Shown one piece after another: positions 21,112 to 32,405 of a stretch of DNA of 64,000 bases. Position 1 is the stretch's first letter; each line of letters starts with the position of its first letter. This DNA is from Neoechinorhynchus agilis (lineage: Eukaryota > Acanthocephala): positions 18,414,001-18,478,000 of the forward strand of contig CM121341.1 in NCBI GenBank assembly GCA_051530055.1. The letters run 5' to 3'. The notes under the pieces were generated by a model. It did no database searches and was not told the DNA's origin. It saw nothing but the letters and a program-made list of their open reading frames with translations. A program made the position numbers and the translations under genes.

Positions 21112-21552
21112 TAGCCGACGATCTCATCAGTCAATCACCATTCGACCCTCTCGTTAACGTCTAACGAAATCGCGCACATAAATGATTTCTGCACCAATCA
21201 CAAACTCTATCTAAATTTCTCTAAATGCTTCGAGATGATCCCCTCAATCTCCCGCAACCCCATATCCTACACGGATGTTCCAAATGACATCCGACGAGTC
21301 ACCTCTTTCAGAATTCTGGGTATCCAATTTCAATCAAACTTGAAATGGGACTCGCACATCACTCTCTCCATCTTACGCAATACCTTTAAAATTTACCACC
21401 TCAAACGCCTCCGCCATTTAGGAATCCTTTCGCCCGATCTCTCCAAATTTTATTACAGCTTTATTTTTCCCTCCCTTGCCTACGACTATTTCGTCTTTGG
21501 CAAACTGTCCAAATCGAAAACCCGTCGCATTGAAACGTTTCAGCACAGTTGA
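21112..21552 (+). pseudogene. LINE reverse-transcriptase C-terminal fragment (copy B)
   Basis: The open frame 21,235-21,552 reads VTSFRILGIQFQSNLKWDSHI, HLKRLRHLGILSPDLSKFYYSFIFPSLAYD, the thumb and connection region of CR1/L2/Jockey-type LINE RTs. It lacks the catalytic core. It is much better preserved than its counterpart in copy A (1,700-2,110). Confidence 0.75.
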
Positions 21553-22325
21553 TTTTCCTCCTGCTCACCGAATACATCTATAAATGTTTCAGGAAACAAT
21601 CAAAGCGCCTCTCAACACTACCACCATAATTTTTACAACATTTTATAACCCTTTTTACATGAGGACAACATTCGTAATTCCAATTCATTTCATCCTCCTA
21701 AATCTCGCACATCTCTCTACCTTCGCTCCTTTCCCAACTGCCCCACCAGAACGGACGTACAGAAATTGGATAGACCCTCACGAACTGATTTCCGAGCACC
21801 AACTACCGAATATTCCCACCCATCTACGGCAAACAATGAATATGTTTATTAAGAAGCTGAAAGGAGCTTATTTTATAATGTTTTGGCGGAATGCTAAGGC
21901 GCCCCTTGGATTTCTCTTTTAATCAACAATTTACGCATTACAAATCTAAATTCTTAAAAGGGAAGAAAACACTCATTTTAATAATCTATGGGAAACATGC
22001 GAGTAAGTTAAACATTGAGCCCTATCGGCAATAATAATAGGTGGAATTTATTGATTCCGAAATTTCGGCACAATCGTAATCTTAGTAGGGCACAAGATTG
22101 TGCCGAAATATTGGAATAAATAAATTCTCTTAAATTTTATGCAAGATACAAACATGAACAATCGAATCGTCAAACAAATAATAATAGGACTTATTGAGAA
22201 ACAAAATGCCTCCAATGTGCGATACTCAGATATATGCTTTTATTCTTTAGACCAGGATTTGTTTCATTGTCCATTTCGCTTTTAATGTGAAAGACCCAAA
22301 GTACTATTTTCTTACTTGTTCAATT
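21553..22325. other. Non-coding stretch with inverted repeat (copy B)
   Basis: Holds an unassigned 112-codon frame (21,584-21,922) without recognisable domains and the copy-B inverted repeat at 22,045-22,126. Confidence 0.4.
22045..22126. repeat. Inverted repeat with hairpin (copy B)
   Basis: Identical to 2,607-2,688: 31-nt arms, a GGCACAA/TTGTGCC hairpin and a GAAATATT tail. Confidence 0.6.
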
Positions 22326-23577
22326 AGGAGTCACAGTTCCTGCTGGAGCCGAGGCGGCCGTGCATACAGCACGAGCGTATGGTCGGAAGTGTATCCATAA
22401 GGGAACGGCTATGGTCGAGCGTGACATGGAGAACGCGTTCAATTCAATATGCCGCACCGCGATGACAGAGGTTGTCCACCAGCATCTACCAGAAATCTAC
22501 CAGTACGTGTCTTTGTGCTACGACCAGTCCAGCATGCTGCTGTTCGGCGAGTTCCAGGTCGAATCAGCAGAGGTTGTTCAACAAGGTGATCCTCTAGGTC
22601 CTCTGCTGTTCGCAATGACGATCAATTATCTTGCCCACAGCTCTTCGTCAGAGTTATCGATCTGGTACCTTGACGACTGTTGCATCGGAGGGGAGATCGA
22701 CCAGCTCATCCGCGACATCAAAAACATCTCCGAAATGGGTACTGATATGGGACTATTCCTGAGAACGGACAAATGCGAAATAATTTCGGACGACCAAGAG
22801 GAGGCATCGAGACTGCTCACCGTACTACCCGGAGCAAAAACAACTGCAATTGACTCAGCCGACATTCTCGGGTCTCTAATCGGTAACCTGTCCAACCTGG
22901 AAACGTTCCCCTCAAAAGCCATCGATCAATTGCGGCTCACTGCCTCCAGGCTCTTGCACATCGCGCGACACGACGCTCTGTTATTACTAGGACGATGTCT
23001 GTCGCTACCGAAGATTGCGTACCTTCTAAGGACTTCATGCTTCAAGTCAGTACTCACTAGGGATTTCGACAACTGCGTTCGATCAACCCTGTCAGAAGTT
23101 CTTATCCTACGACTGTCCGACACAGCATGGAAACAGGCGATCCTACCTATTCGATTCGGCGGTCTTGGCACTCTGAGTGCCACCGAAGTAGCAATTCCTG
23201 CTTTTTCGTCATCGATTTCGGTCTCTTCAGACCTGGTGCTGAGAATCATCCCACCACACACTCGACTAGAGTCGCATCCACCACCTGAACTGATTGAAGC
23301 GCACGCTTAATGGACATCAGTGTTCGGGCAGGTCGTTCCAACGGAAACAAACTCCCAAAAACGTTGGACTGTCCTGCCCCACACTGCATATTCTCAGCAC
23401 CTTCTCTACTCATGCTCATCTCCCACCGATAGAGCTCGTCTCCTGGCAGTCTCAGCTCCACACTCCAGCGACTTCTTGAAGGCTTTCCCGATCACGGCTG
23501 TTGGCACAAGGCTGGATGACCAAGCCATCACCGTCGCTGTGGGACTTCGATTGGGCATCGAATTCTCTTTATTTTGA
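22326..23577 (+). mobile_element. YLDD-type LINE remnant, copy B
   Basis: Counterpart of 2,888-4,140 but with a longer open frame: 22,360-23,310 (316 codons) spans the RT palm and thumb from HTARAYGR through NAFNS, VQQGDPLGPLLF, WYLDD and the thumb (LRTSCFKSVLTRDFDNCVRSTLSEV). The last part (LAVSAPHSSDFLKAF...VGLRLG) is in another frame. No 5' region or C-terminal nuclease remains, so it is dead. Confidence 0.85.
22360..23310 (+). pseudogene. LINE RT domain, YLDD box
   Basis: RT blocks in order: ERDMENAFNS (block A, with D replaced by E or N relative to the usual F-x-D), VQQGDPLGPLLFA (block B), SIWYLDDCCIGG (block C) and thumb. The 5' part of the element is absent. It is useful as the best-preserved piece of this LINE lineage in the duplicated segment. 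Confidence 0.8.
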
Positions 23578-23947
23578 AACATACATTCCAAATTTCCCAT
23601 GGTTTCGCCGAACACTGAAAAACTGAATCTAACAAAAGTTAAGTAGGTCTATTCTTGAAAAAATTAGGTGTCAAAGCAAAATGTGACCACTAAGAAAGTT
23701 CCAGTGTGTTTAATACGGTAAAATTTTTTAATCCTTCTGTTGTATCCGATCTCCATCAGAGCTCAAATTTAGCAATTCTCAAAAAAACGCGTGTATTACC
23801 AACATTATTGAACAAATAAAAATTCACTCTACGAAGCATTTATTTATGAACGTAATTGAAAGAAAAAATCAATTCCCGACAAAATATTTGAAGTGCATAA
23901 CAAGCGCTTCCTGGCTACAGTGCGTTTATAAAGGTCATATTTGGCTC

Positions 23948-23948
<1 letters not shown>
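23578..23948. other. No gene seen
   Basis: AT-rich, matching copy A around 4,141-4,190 and 4,690-5,029, with the intervening 0.5 kb absent. Confidence 0.45.
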
Positions 23949-24304
<356 letters not shown>

Positions 24305-25210
24305 TAGGAGGAAATTCCATCTAGTTGCAAAATTTATCTAAATTGCAGTAATTGGAATGTTTATTCGTAAATTTAGAGAATATTTTTAGATGTACTATGT
24401 TTTTGGATGGTTTAAAAACTGGTTTTGCGAAGAAACGTAGGTTTCGAAGTTGGCTACTCCAAACGTTCAAAAATTTAATTGTTCATGTTTGTTTATGGCG
24501 GCAAAATTAAGGGAATTAAACGTCGATAATGGATATTGTAGAGACTGTAATTCATTAAATGTCGCTATCCTGTACATTAAATTAAAGTCTAACTGTTAAA
24601 GTGCGGCACGTGTCCTAATATTCGCTACTTTATGGTGAGTTTTAGGTCTTCGATCTTCAATTTTGCAACATTAATTTGGTAAATTTGCTAGTGTAATCTC
24701 GTGTACTATCTTTAATAACTTTTAAATGTTTCATATTGAATTTAAAGTAGAGATTAAAAATGGTCAAAATGTCTAAACTTTTTGTGTAGTCTTATAAGAC
24801 AATGTCCATTGTGAATTCCGCAATATGCATTTAAAGACTCTACAAACACCAAAAGCTTGCAGCAGTGCCACTTATGGCCCCTTAGATTCATCGCGTCATA
24901 AACTCAATTGATTCTAATTAAAAATGGCTTAAACGGTTTCACGTCCTACATATTTGTGCGGCGATCTAGAAATTGTTACGAATGATACTTGTATCCTTTA
25001 GTCATGAATTCTTTTTTTATTGGTTTTTATATTGCGTAGTCTTTAGGGGTGCCTTGAAGTCTAAGCAAATGTTTTTGTATTTGTCGTAAACACTTTATTG
25101 GATTTTTTAAGTAACATTAGTCGCGAGACTTCACGCACCTTATAACTACCGGAATTCATAAAACCAAGCCGATAATCAAAACAACGCAAACTAAAATCAC
25201 GGAATCTAAG
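24305..25210. other. No gene seen (copy B)
   Basis: AT-rich flank. It contains the LINE-free site at about 24,535 that corresponds to the 4-kb insertion of copy A, and about 45 bp near 24,365-24,410 that copy A lacks. Confidence 0.5.
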
Positions 25211-25564
25211 ATGCAAGGAGATAAATCGACTAATATTCCACCCACATTAATCCACGATCTCCTAAGTGTTGTTCGATTCTTTATTAAACAATATGGAAAC
25301 GTCAACATTGCTCCAAAAATCCAAATGACCTTCGACATGAATGCATATGGAGTTCCTGAGGTTTTCACCGCCTTAAAGGGTCATGTAAAGTCTCTCCGCG
25401 AAAATACGGTTAGATTTATAGTGCCCTTAAAATTCCCTTTTGATCTAGATCCGGATAAGGTTAGTTTTGTAGTTTGCTTAAGTATGAATGCTGCATGGAA
25501 AAAATCGGGCGAATCGCATATCATAATTCCTCTAATAAAAATTTCTACAGTCAACTTTCTGTAA
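25211..25564 (+). CDS. Unrecognised 117-codon protein, copy B
   Basis: Open from ATG to stop, nearly identical to 9,880-10,233. Begins MQGDKSTNIPPTLIHDLLS; no transmembrane span or signal peptide. Its start is the first ATG in frame, because the upstream ATG of copy A is ACG here. Function unknown. Confidence 0.55.
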   Translation: MQGDKSTNIPPTLIHDLLSVVRFFIKQYGNVNIAPKIQMTFDMNAYGVPEVFTALKGHVKSLRENTVRFIVPLKFPFDLDPDKVSFVVCLSMNAAWKKSGESHIIIPLIKISTVNFL

Positions 25565-25583
25565 CTGTAGAAGCTTTTGAATA

Positions 25584-26189
25584 ATGGCATACACGGTATT
25601 AGAACCGGTGTCCTTAACGGAAGTAGGAAACGGAGAGCGCCCAATTCTAATAGTTGCTGAACGATCACTTTATGATCAAATCAATGATGCCCCAACTGGG
25701 TGGAAACAAAAAGGTATAATAGGCGTTTCGAAGGAATATTATTCTCTAATATCAAAAAAATATACTGATTCGAGGCAAGCAATAAAAATCGACGATAAAT
25801 GTGATCAGAAATTCTTTTCAAAATTTTCAATAGATTTACCCGAATTAGCTTCAAAATACTATAGAATTGAATCGCTAAAAATTGAAAAAACTACGATTGA
25901 TAACTCCTATGCCGTATTTTATGCTATTTCACTCGATGGAATGAGAAAGAGATACATAGTCTCTTGTCATTTCTGTGATCGAAACGCGGATTTCGCTTCA
26001 CTAAAACAGCGATTGCTCTATCAAAGGTGGTATCGGACAAGATGCAGTGCTCTGGTACCCAATGTTTTAAATGATGCCGACGGAAACGTTCTTAGAGTGC
26101 ACACGATGAACTTCGAAGAAAATTATATGGATTTCCTCTATTATATATCGGAAAATCATTTCAATTGTACCGTTACTTTAGCTGAGTAA
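25584..26189 (+). CDS. Unrecognised 201-codon protein, copy B (intact)
   Basis: Open frame starting MAYTVLEPVSLTEVG and ending NHFNCTVTLAE. Visible features: a hydrophobic strand-like PILIVAE, a central lysine-rich stretch, CHFCDR and a basic RWYRTRC segment; no signal peptide or membrane span. It follows the 117-codon ORF by 19 bp on the same strand. Retention of an open frame here, against a break in copy A, suggests this is the working copy. I cannot assign a family. Confidence 0.6.
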   Translation: MAYTVLEPVSLTEVGNGERPILIVAERSLYDQINDAPTGWKQKGIIGVSKEYYSLISKKYTDSRQAIKIDDKCDQKFFSKFSIDLPELASKYYRIESLKIEKTTIDNSYAVFYAISLDGMRKRYIVSCHFCDRNADFASLKQRLLYQRWYRTRCSALVPNVLNDADGNVLRVHTMNFEENYMDFLYYISENHFNCTVTLAE

Positions 26190-26738
26190 GCATCACGGTT
26201 GTCGTAATGAACGCATTGGAAGGAGGGTTCCAAAATAATCACTTCATATTGTCTTCTTTATGTTCGAAGAAAGTACACCTCTCAATAATTGATCTTGCCA
26301 ATGGTAACATCCTTAAATGCTAATTTTGATTTAAATGTGACGAACCAGATGGAAATAAAGGGTTAATATTTGCATTAAACCAACAAAATTGACTTTAATT
26401 GCCAAAATCTTTACTTTCAAAATTTTTTAACATTTAAAATCACTTTCATTTAGATTTATCTGGTACTCTAAGGATATGGGTGCTGAAACTCTTAATATTT
26501 CAAGAAAAGAGAAAAACGAGCTGGTTTTATAATCAACATTTTAACTTTGTAAAATAGACGCGTGCAACTATTAATCGCGCATGAATGTATATTTTATAAG
26601 ACATTGCATACAAAAATGAATTAATATAAATATCATGGGAATATTTAGCCATTTATTTCTCAAATACTAATAGCGAAGAGCATTCCACCGTTTCATTCGG
26701 TATTTTACATGTTTTATTTGACGATGAATTAGTTACTC
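26190..26738. other. No gene seen (copy B)
   Basis: AT-rich spacer matching copy A up to about 11,407; it ends with the agttact repeat (26,732-26,738) that borders the chimeric insertion. Confidence 0.45.
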
Positions 26739-27551
26739 TTTTCTTAATCGCCTTTACATGGGTGAGATTAATTTTTGTTACTTTCTATTTGGTTACTTTT
26801 CTTTACATTCACCACCTCCCACAAAATTCCAGCTTTTGTCCTTCCTCGACCGTCGCCATCACGCTGGCAGCATTGCCCCGTTGTACTGCCAGCGAGATAT
26901 TTTGTCGAAGAAATAAGCCTGCTCTTGAGTCTCCGGTTGCCTCTCTCAATTTCTTCGAGAGATCCTTGAGCAGAGAGAGTGCCGAGCTGCCGAGCGCTCC
27001 ATACGTCTCTACCCCAAAGGGGACAAAATAGTGAGCCCTCGATAGCTGCATATATTTTCGTACCTTCCTCAATTCCGCTGCACTGGCGGCACCACCGGCG
27101 ATTTCGAGCGAGTAGGGGATGTTGCTGGCTGCGAGGGTGTCCACACACGTGGCGTCCCAGAGAAGGCATTTGCCCTCCCGCCACGGGAAGACCGAAATTC
27201 CATCGGGCCTACGGCCGTCTAGTCTGCAGAGGTGGGCGGGTTCCAGGATGTTCGGGAAGTCCACCAATATTCTCATATCTGCTAAGGAATCGAATCCGGA
27301 CATTTCTGATGTCGAAAATCTCATTTTATTCAATTTTAACGATGCAATCTACACATTATACGTTTGTGACCTTGCGAACACTTTATTCCGCGTCGTATGC
27401 TCAAGTAATCAAGACAGGGCAATGATTCGGGCATTCCTCGAGTCCTATATGCACATGTTTCGTCTGGACCGTAGCGAATTTGTAGTTCTTTTCAACGCAA
27501 CTCTGGCAACGGGATGCGCCGCAATATCAGATAAGTTAAAGGATTGGAAAC
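26739..27551 (-). mobile_element. Chimeric insertion: LINE 3' end joined to a piece of the kinase-like gene
   Basis: 26,739-27,258 is the reverse complement of the C-terminal end and 3' tail of the YLDD/REL LINE (compare 8,715-9,200). 27,259-27,551 is a copy of part of the kinase-like gene (compare 28,132-28,424), sharing copy-B-specific bases such as caagacagg. The unit is flanked by agttact on both sides (26,732-26,738; about 27,551-27,558), and copy A has the uninterrupted site. This is the product expected if LINE reverse transcription began at the LINE 3' end and then switched to kinase-gene sequence. On the minus strand the kinase part is antisense. Confidence 0.85.
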
Positions 27552-27792
27552 AGTTACTTAACTTTGATTTGATTCAGCGTTGTAATTTTTAGGGTATCAT
27601 CTAAAATTGAGTCGAATTAGAACATCAAAGCACCATATTTAGGAATAGTGATAGCGATCGAGTCCACTCGTAAAGTATTCGTTTTATTTTCCACATCATA
27701 TGCTTTTATTGGGAGCGTTAAACTGCGAACAATGATTGTTCATTACGCTCGTGACGTTACTGTTTAACTGGAGACCGAAAATCACTCGCTTT

Positions 27793-28547
27793 TCTTAGCA
27801 AAGAATGTGAAAGTCTCGGCTTATTACTTGGAGAGTTCCATCAGCATTCATGCTACCGTGTTCAACTCAATGCAAATCAAGACGGTACCTGCAGTCGATG
27901 GTTAGTGGATACGTTTGCAAAAAGGTTCACCACGTGGGGCTTTACTCAAACAGTGAATCCATTTGCGATTTACACTAAATAAAGACATCGATAATCTCTA
28001 CTCATCTATTGCAAAAAAAGCACCTCCTCAAATGTTGGAATTGATGGTTTCGTGTATTGAGGCCCTAAGGTTTGCGATCATTACTCACGCCAAGCGATTA
28101 CGAAAGGGTTGGTGTCATTGGAATGTCAAATCCACCAATATTCTCATATCTGCTAAGGAATCGAATCCGGACATTTCTGATGTCGAAAATCTCATTTTAT
28201 TCAATTTTAACGATGCAATCTACACATTATACGTTTGTGACCTTGCGAACACTTTATTCCGCGTCGTATGCTCAAGTAATCAAGACAGGGCAATGATTCG
28301 GGCATTCCTCGAGTCCTATATGCACATGTTTCGTCTGGACCGTAGCGAATTTGTAGTTCTTTTCAACGCAACTCTGGCAATGGGATGCGCCGCAATATCA
28401 GATAAGTTAAAGGATTGGAAACAAACGAGCGCTCTTCAGGCCAATGAACACGCTCAGCAGATCAAACAAGCCTACGATGCGTTGGAGTTTTGCGCTACGG
28501 ATGATTGGTTCATCAACTTCGTGCGTCCGTTAGATAAGCAACAGTGA
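27793..28547 (+). CDS. Kinase-fold-like gene with N-for-D substitutions, copy B
   Basis: Same as 11,640-12,394 with very few residue changes (for example N to D in SSNQxRAM). The long frame begins without ATG at about 27,963. The catalytic-loop-like CHWNVKSTNILI and the metal-site-like LFNFNDA keep both asparagines, so these substitutions predate the duplication. Probably a pseudokinase or a distant kinase-fold protein. It is the source, or a sister of the source, of the fragment in the chimeric insertion just upstream. Confidence 0.45.
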
Positions 28548-29213
28548 GAAGACGTCTGAGAAATAACTAGTATAATAATCGTAACTGGTCTTTTAACTAT
28601 TGAAATGTCTTTGTCTTTCGATTAATAAAAATCAGTCAAAGGGTAAATCTTTATGAAGATAATAAATACAATTAAATTGCGTTCCTTAATCCTTAAGTAC
28701 TTTTGGATTTTACGAAGTTGTTATGTAGGTTATATTCCAATTTTGTTTTACTTTTCTTCGCTCAAGCGATTAACCAAATCATCTATTTTTGGGTTTGAGC
28801 TACATATTTCCCACTTTGTGTTTTAATTTTGTCGCTTTTTCACGTTGCTTATGTTTCGCACGAATTTCTTTGATTTACAAATACTTAAAAGTTACTGGCA
28901 AGCCGCTTCTATTGATTCAGATTATTACATCCCTTCCTCGGCTTTTTGCCTTTCCTTCTTGAAAAAAAATTATTCGGTAAAGGTAAACCATGGATCGAAC
29001 GCTGTCGCTGAATAACTGAAGCAACATTCTATACTAGTTACTATCCGTTTTTGGAAGTCATAATCCGATCCACTGCATGGATTTGTTGGCCCAGTCTGCT
29101 GAGGAAATCCACTCAAAGGGTAGCCTCGACAGGATTTTCAAGAATACACGGCATCCTTCTTGGCATGAAACCTGTGATATTAATTAGGTGTGTAAATATC
29201 GATCAGCTCAACG
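28548..29213. other. No gene seen (copy B)
   Basis: Matches 12,395-13,060, including the partial foldback-like sequence at about 28,929-29,015. Confidence 0.4.
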
Positions 29214-29975
29214 AGCGTTATTTCGATCCACTATCTCGGATCTTCTTCAGCGATCTAAAACACATATAACAGGGATTCTCAATTCACGCGTCACATAACA
29301 TCCGGTGGGTGTCGCATCCTTAATTTGAAATCAGGTTTATTGCCCTCGAACGTTTCGAACCTATTGCAAACTAGTGTTGTAGCGGCACTAAAATCAATAG
29401 TGTGCCCCGTGTTTTTTGCATGGGCCACCACTGCGGAACTAATATCCGTGTTGAGAACAACTGATGATTCGTGCTCCTTCAACCGTCTGGTGAAATTGTT
29501 GGTCTGCCCCACATAAACCTGTTCGCAACCGGAGCACGGAATTTTGTAGACCGGATGAACTCCATAGCAAGATACGAATGATCATCAGGGAATGGCAGTT
29601 CAACGTAGATCTCTTCCTTTTTAGACTTTGTCTCCCCATTGAAGGTATGACGCACATTCCGAATGCACCGTTCGACAAGATGGAGAGGATAACCATATCG
29701 ACCTGATATGTACTTTAGGTAATCAATCTCCTCGTTACACAACTTAACGTTGCTACAATGTGTAAGAGCACGATGGATGAGTGACCTAATCCTCGAATTT
29801 TTTTTGTATTTGCGAGGTTGGGCTGATGTCCATGGCACAAGGCCCACTGGTATACCTCTCTTTCGGTACACCCTGGTCGTGTAGTTTCCACTGGCTAATC
29901 GGTATATCCACACATCCAGGAACGGAAACTTACCATGGTCCTCCTCGATCGTCCACTGAATATTGTCGTTCCTTC
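29214..29975 (-). mobile_element. Truncated Penelope-like element, copy B
   Basis: Near-identical to 13,061-13,822, with the same internal deletions, so it was truncated before the segment duplicated. It encodes the end of the RT and the GIY-YIG-type nuclease tail. Confidence 0.85.
29221..29250 (-). ncRNA. Hammerhead-like core, truncated Penelope copy B (candidate)
   Basis: Identical to 13,068-13,097. Confidence 0.42.
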
Positions 29976-31728
29976 AGTATACGCCGTTGCGTTGTGTTCT
30001 TTTTTTCCAAGAGGGTAAAAGTGTATATAATACATCTCAACTTTTCAATTTCTTACCTCAATTTGACTCTCCTGAATACGTTTCTTTTATCTCTGCTCCA
30101 TTCAGCCCATCGTCACAAGGTCTAATTTCTGTCTTCCACACATCTCTTGATCCATCTTTAATATCTACGTTTATTTCGAATGAGCTGTCTTATTCCCTTC
30201 TTAAATTTTTCTTCGAGCGCCGGCGTTTCACTGTTGCCAGTCTGTACATACGACCCAGCTTTATACATCGCCCGGCTGTTAAAAATATTGTGAAATGCCT
30301 TCTCCATTCTAACATTGATTTCATTGCTGGCGATTTCAATGACCCTTCGGCGAGGTGGTCCAAGGCCATAGTAAACTCGGTCAAACCTCGATATGAACTC
30401 TCGACATCTCTTACTCCGTCCTATCACAATATAACGAAAAATATCCACTCATTCTTAGACCTTATAGAAAATGTTTGAATTTGTTAATTCAAGTGGAGCA
30501 ACTGGTGTCTCTCTTTAACTTAGCTGGCCATGACGCTTTAATATGATCTATTGGCAGTATTAGTAATTTAAGGACAGTTCTACACTTGTCCCCTCTAAAC
30601 ATTGCTCTGTTCAGATCAGTTGACCAATTACTTCTATCGCGGATTTATTTAGCCAATAATTTGAGTTATGCCCTTCCTCAAGTTAATTGTTTTATCAATT
30701 CAACAGCTAATCTTCTTCTCTATCAACCACAGAGGGTTTTCTCTGGACCTTACGAAAGCATATCATTTTGTTTCATTGGGTGTCAGCTATATCAAGTTAG
30801 ACATTGTGGAGACGTTTTTCTGGTTAAAATACTTTCCAGTCAATACTGGGCAGCTCGCTGTAGAGAACAAATGGCGTTCGAAGGCGCCTTTTTAAAAACC
30901 TTAAGACCCTTCTCTTCGAAGTGGTGGAATACGATTTCGAGGAAGAAATTCATTAATTGGAAATCAAAGCTAACCTCCTGGTTAAAAACCTCCACTTTGG
31001 ACCAGATACTAACTTCTATCTTTGATTTTTATGCCTCCGCTCGCGCCAAAGGAAATATTCCGCCAATCTTATTTCGCAGATTAATTCGTAATCGCTCTGA
31101 TTTGACTCAGAATGATATTGCCAAAGTTTGGTCCCTTAATCCCAAAATTTCCTCATCAAACAGCACTTCAGGAACAAAATGCTTCTCTCTGCTCCCTCGG
31201 GATTGCGTCCTCAACATAGCAAACTTGATGTTGAAGTGTTCCTCGTATGCCTGGCGGGATATAAATATCTCACGGCGCATCGCCTTGGTTAAAAATGGGA
31301 CACCCAACGACCTTCGCCCGATCTCCTTGCAGAACCCATTGGTCACCCACCACCTACGAACGTGCTCTAGCGCATAAACTCAATCTCTTCGTCTTGGAGC
31401 ACAAGTGCATATCCTTTGAAAGGGAAGTCTGTTCACTCAGCGTTGGCTGATATTTATTCGAACTTTGGCGACGATGCGCCCCCTTTACGTGCACTTTTAG
31501 CAGTAGACCTGTCTCAGACCTTTGACGAAATCTCCCTAAGCTTCGTTGTCGAAATTTTAGAATTTTTCAGTGTTCCACATAACCTAATTGCCAGGATTCA
31601 TAATACGCTTTTCTCGAAAGCGTTTTATTACGATGATGATGTTGGCATGACGTTTTATTACCATCTTAACGGTGTTCCACAAGGATCGTTGCTCTACCTT
31701 ATTTTATTCCTTTTGGCCCCTCAATATT
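29976..31728 (+). mobile_element. I/Jockey-like LINE fragment, copy B
   Basis: Counterpart of 13,823-15,574. Frames include endonuclease remnants (29,963-30,478), a 263-codon connecting frame (30,586-31,377, open here but interrupted in copy A) and the RT (31,416-31,730; AVDLSQTFDEISLSF, NGVPQGS). It breaks off within the RT where the duplication ends. Confidence 0.8.
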
Positions 31729-31790
31729 GAGAGGTCTTTCTTTTCAACATTGTCGGGTTTTTTCTTTTCTTATATTGGTGTGAATTAGCA
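31729..31790 (-). mobile_element. RTE LINE 3'-tail fragment
   Basis: The sequence gagaggtctttcttttcaac and following closely resemble the 3' end of the RTE LINE at 38,741. It sits exactly at the right edge of duplication copy B. Confidence 0.6.
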
Positions 31791-31861
31791 TTTTCGACGG
31801 CCAGAGAAACTTTGTTTTACATCAGAGAAGTGATGTAACCACTTAAACTCGGATGAAACGT

Positions 31862-31975
31862 TAAGAGTTCGTACATCTCTCTGGACCCTCAGATACCTCC
31901 AGGAGGCGGGACTCATCAATGAGTTTCCTCCTCCCTTCAGCGGTATTTCGCCCCCTTTGGTTCTGCGTCATCGGC
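31862..31975 (-). repeat. SINE-like body fragment
   Basis: The reverse complement matches the segment after the tRNA-like head at 60,925-61,027: AACCAAAGGGG.CGAAATACC, GCCTCCTGGAGGTATCT and GTACGAACTC. The tRNA-like head is not recognisable here. Confidence 0.65.
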
Positions 31976-32405
31976 GACAAACCGTTGAAGAGAGGAAACT
32001 CACTAATTTTCACAACTCTGGTGTCCTTAAAATTAATCGTTACCCAGTTCGTTAATTGTTTACATTTCGCCAAATATTTTGTCAAGCATTTAATTTTCCT
32101 ATTTTGATCAGATATTCAACAATTGAACAACTTTTCACGTGAGTAGTATCCTCTATTTATTACTGCATTTACATCGTTTAATATCCAACCTTAGTATTCA
32201 CGTTCCCTACTATTACTCTTTGGTGTTACTGAATTCTTATTTTGTAGTTTTTTCACTTTTTATCAATGGCTTTAAACCTTCCCTAGACTTTTTTCACGTA
32301 TTAAAGCTCAGAAACCATTCATAACCGTTTTCAATATTTAAAAATTTTCAGTATTTTTCTACATGACCTTCATTTATCACTTCAATGTTCTCAACGACTT
32401 TTCAC
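31976..32405. other. No gene seen
   Basis: AT-rich sequence downstream of the BTBD9 homologue; probably contains its 3' UTR. Confidence 0.4.
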
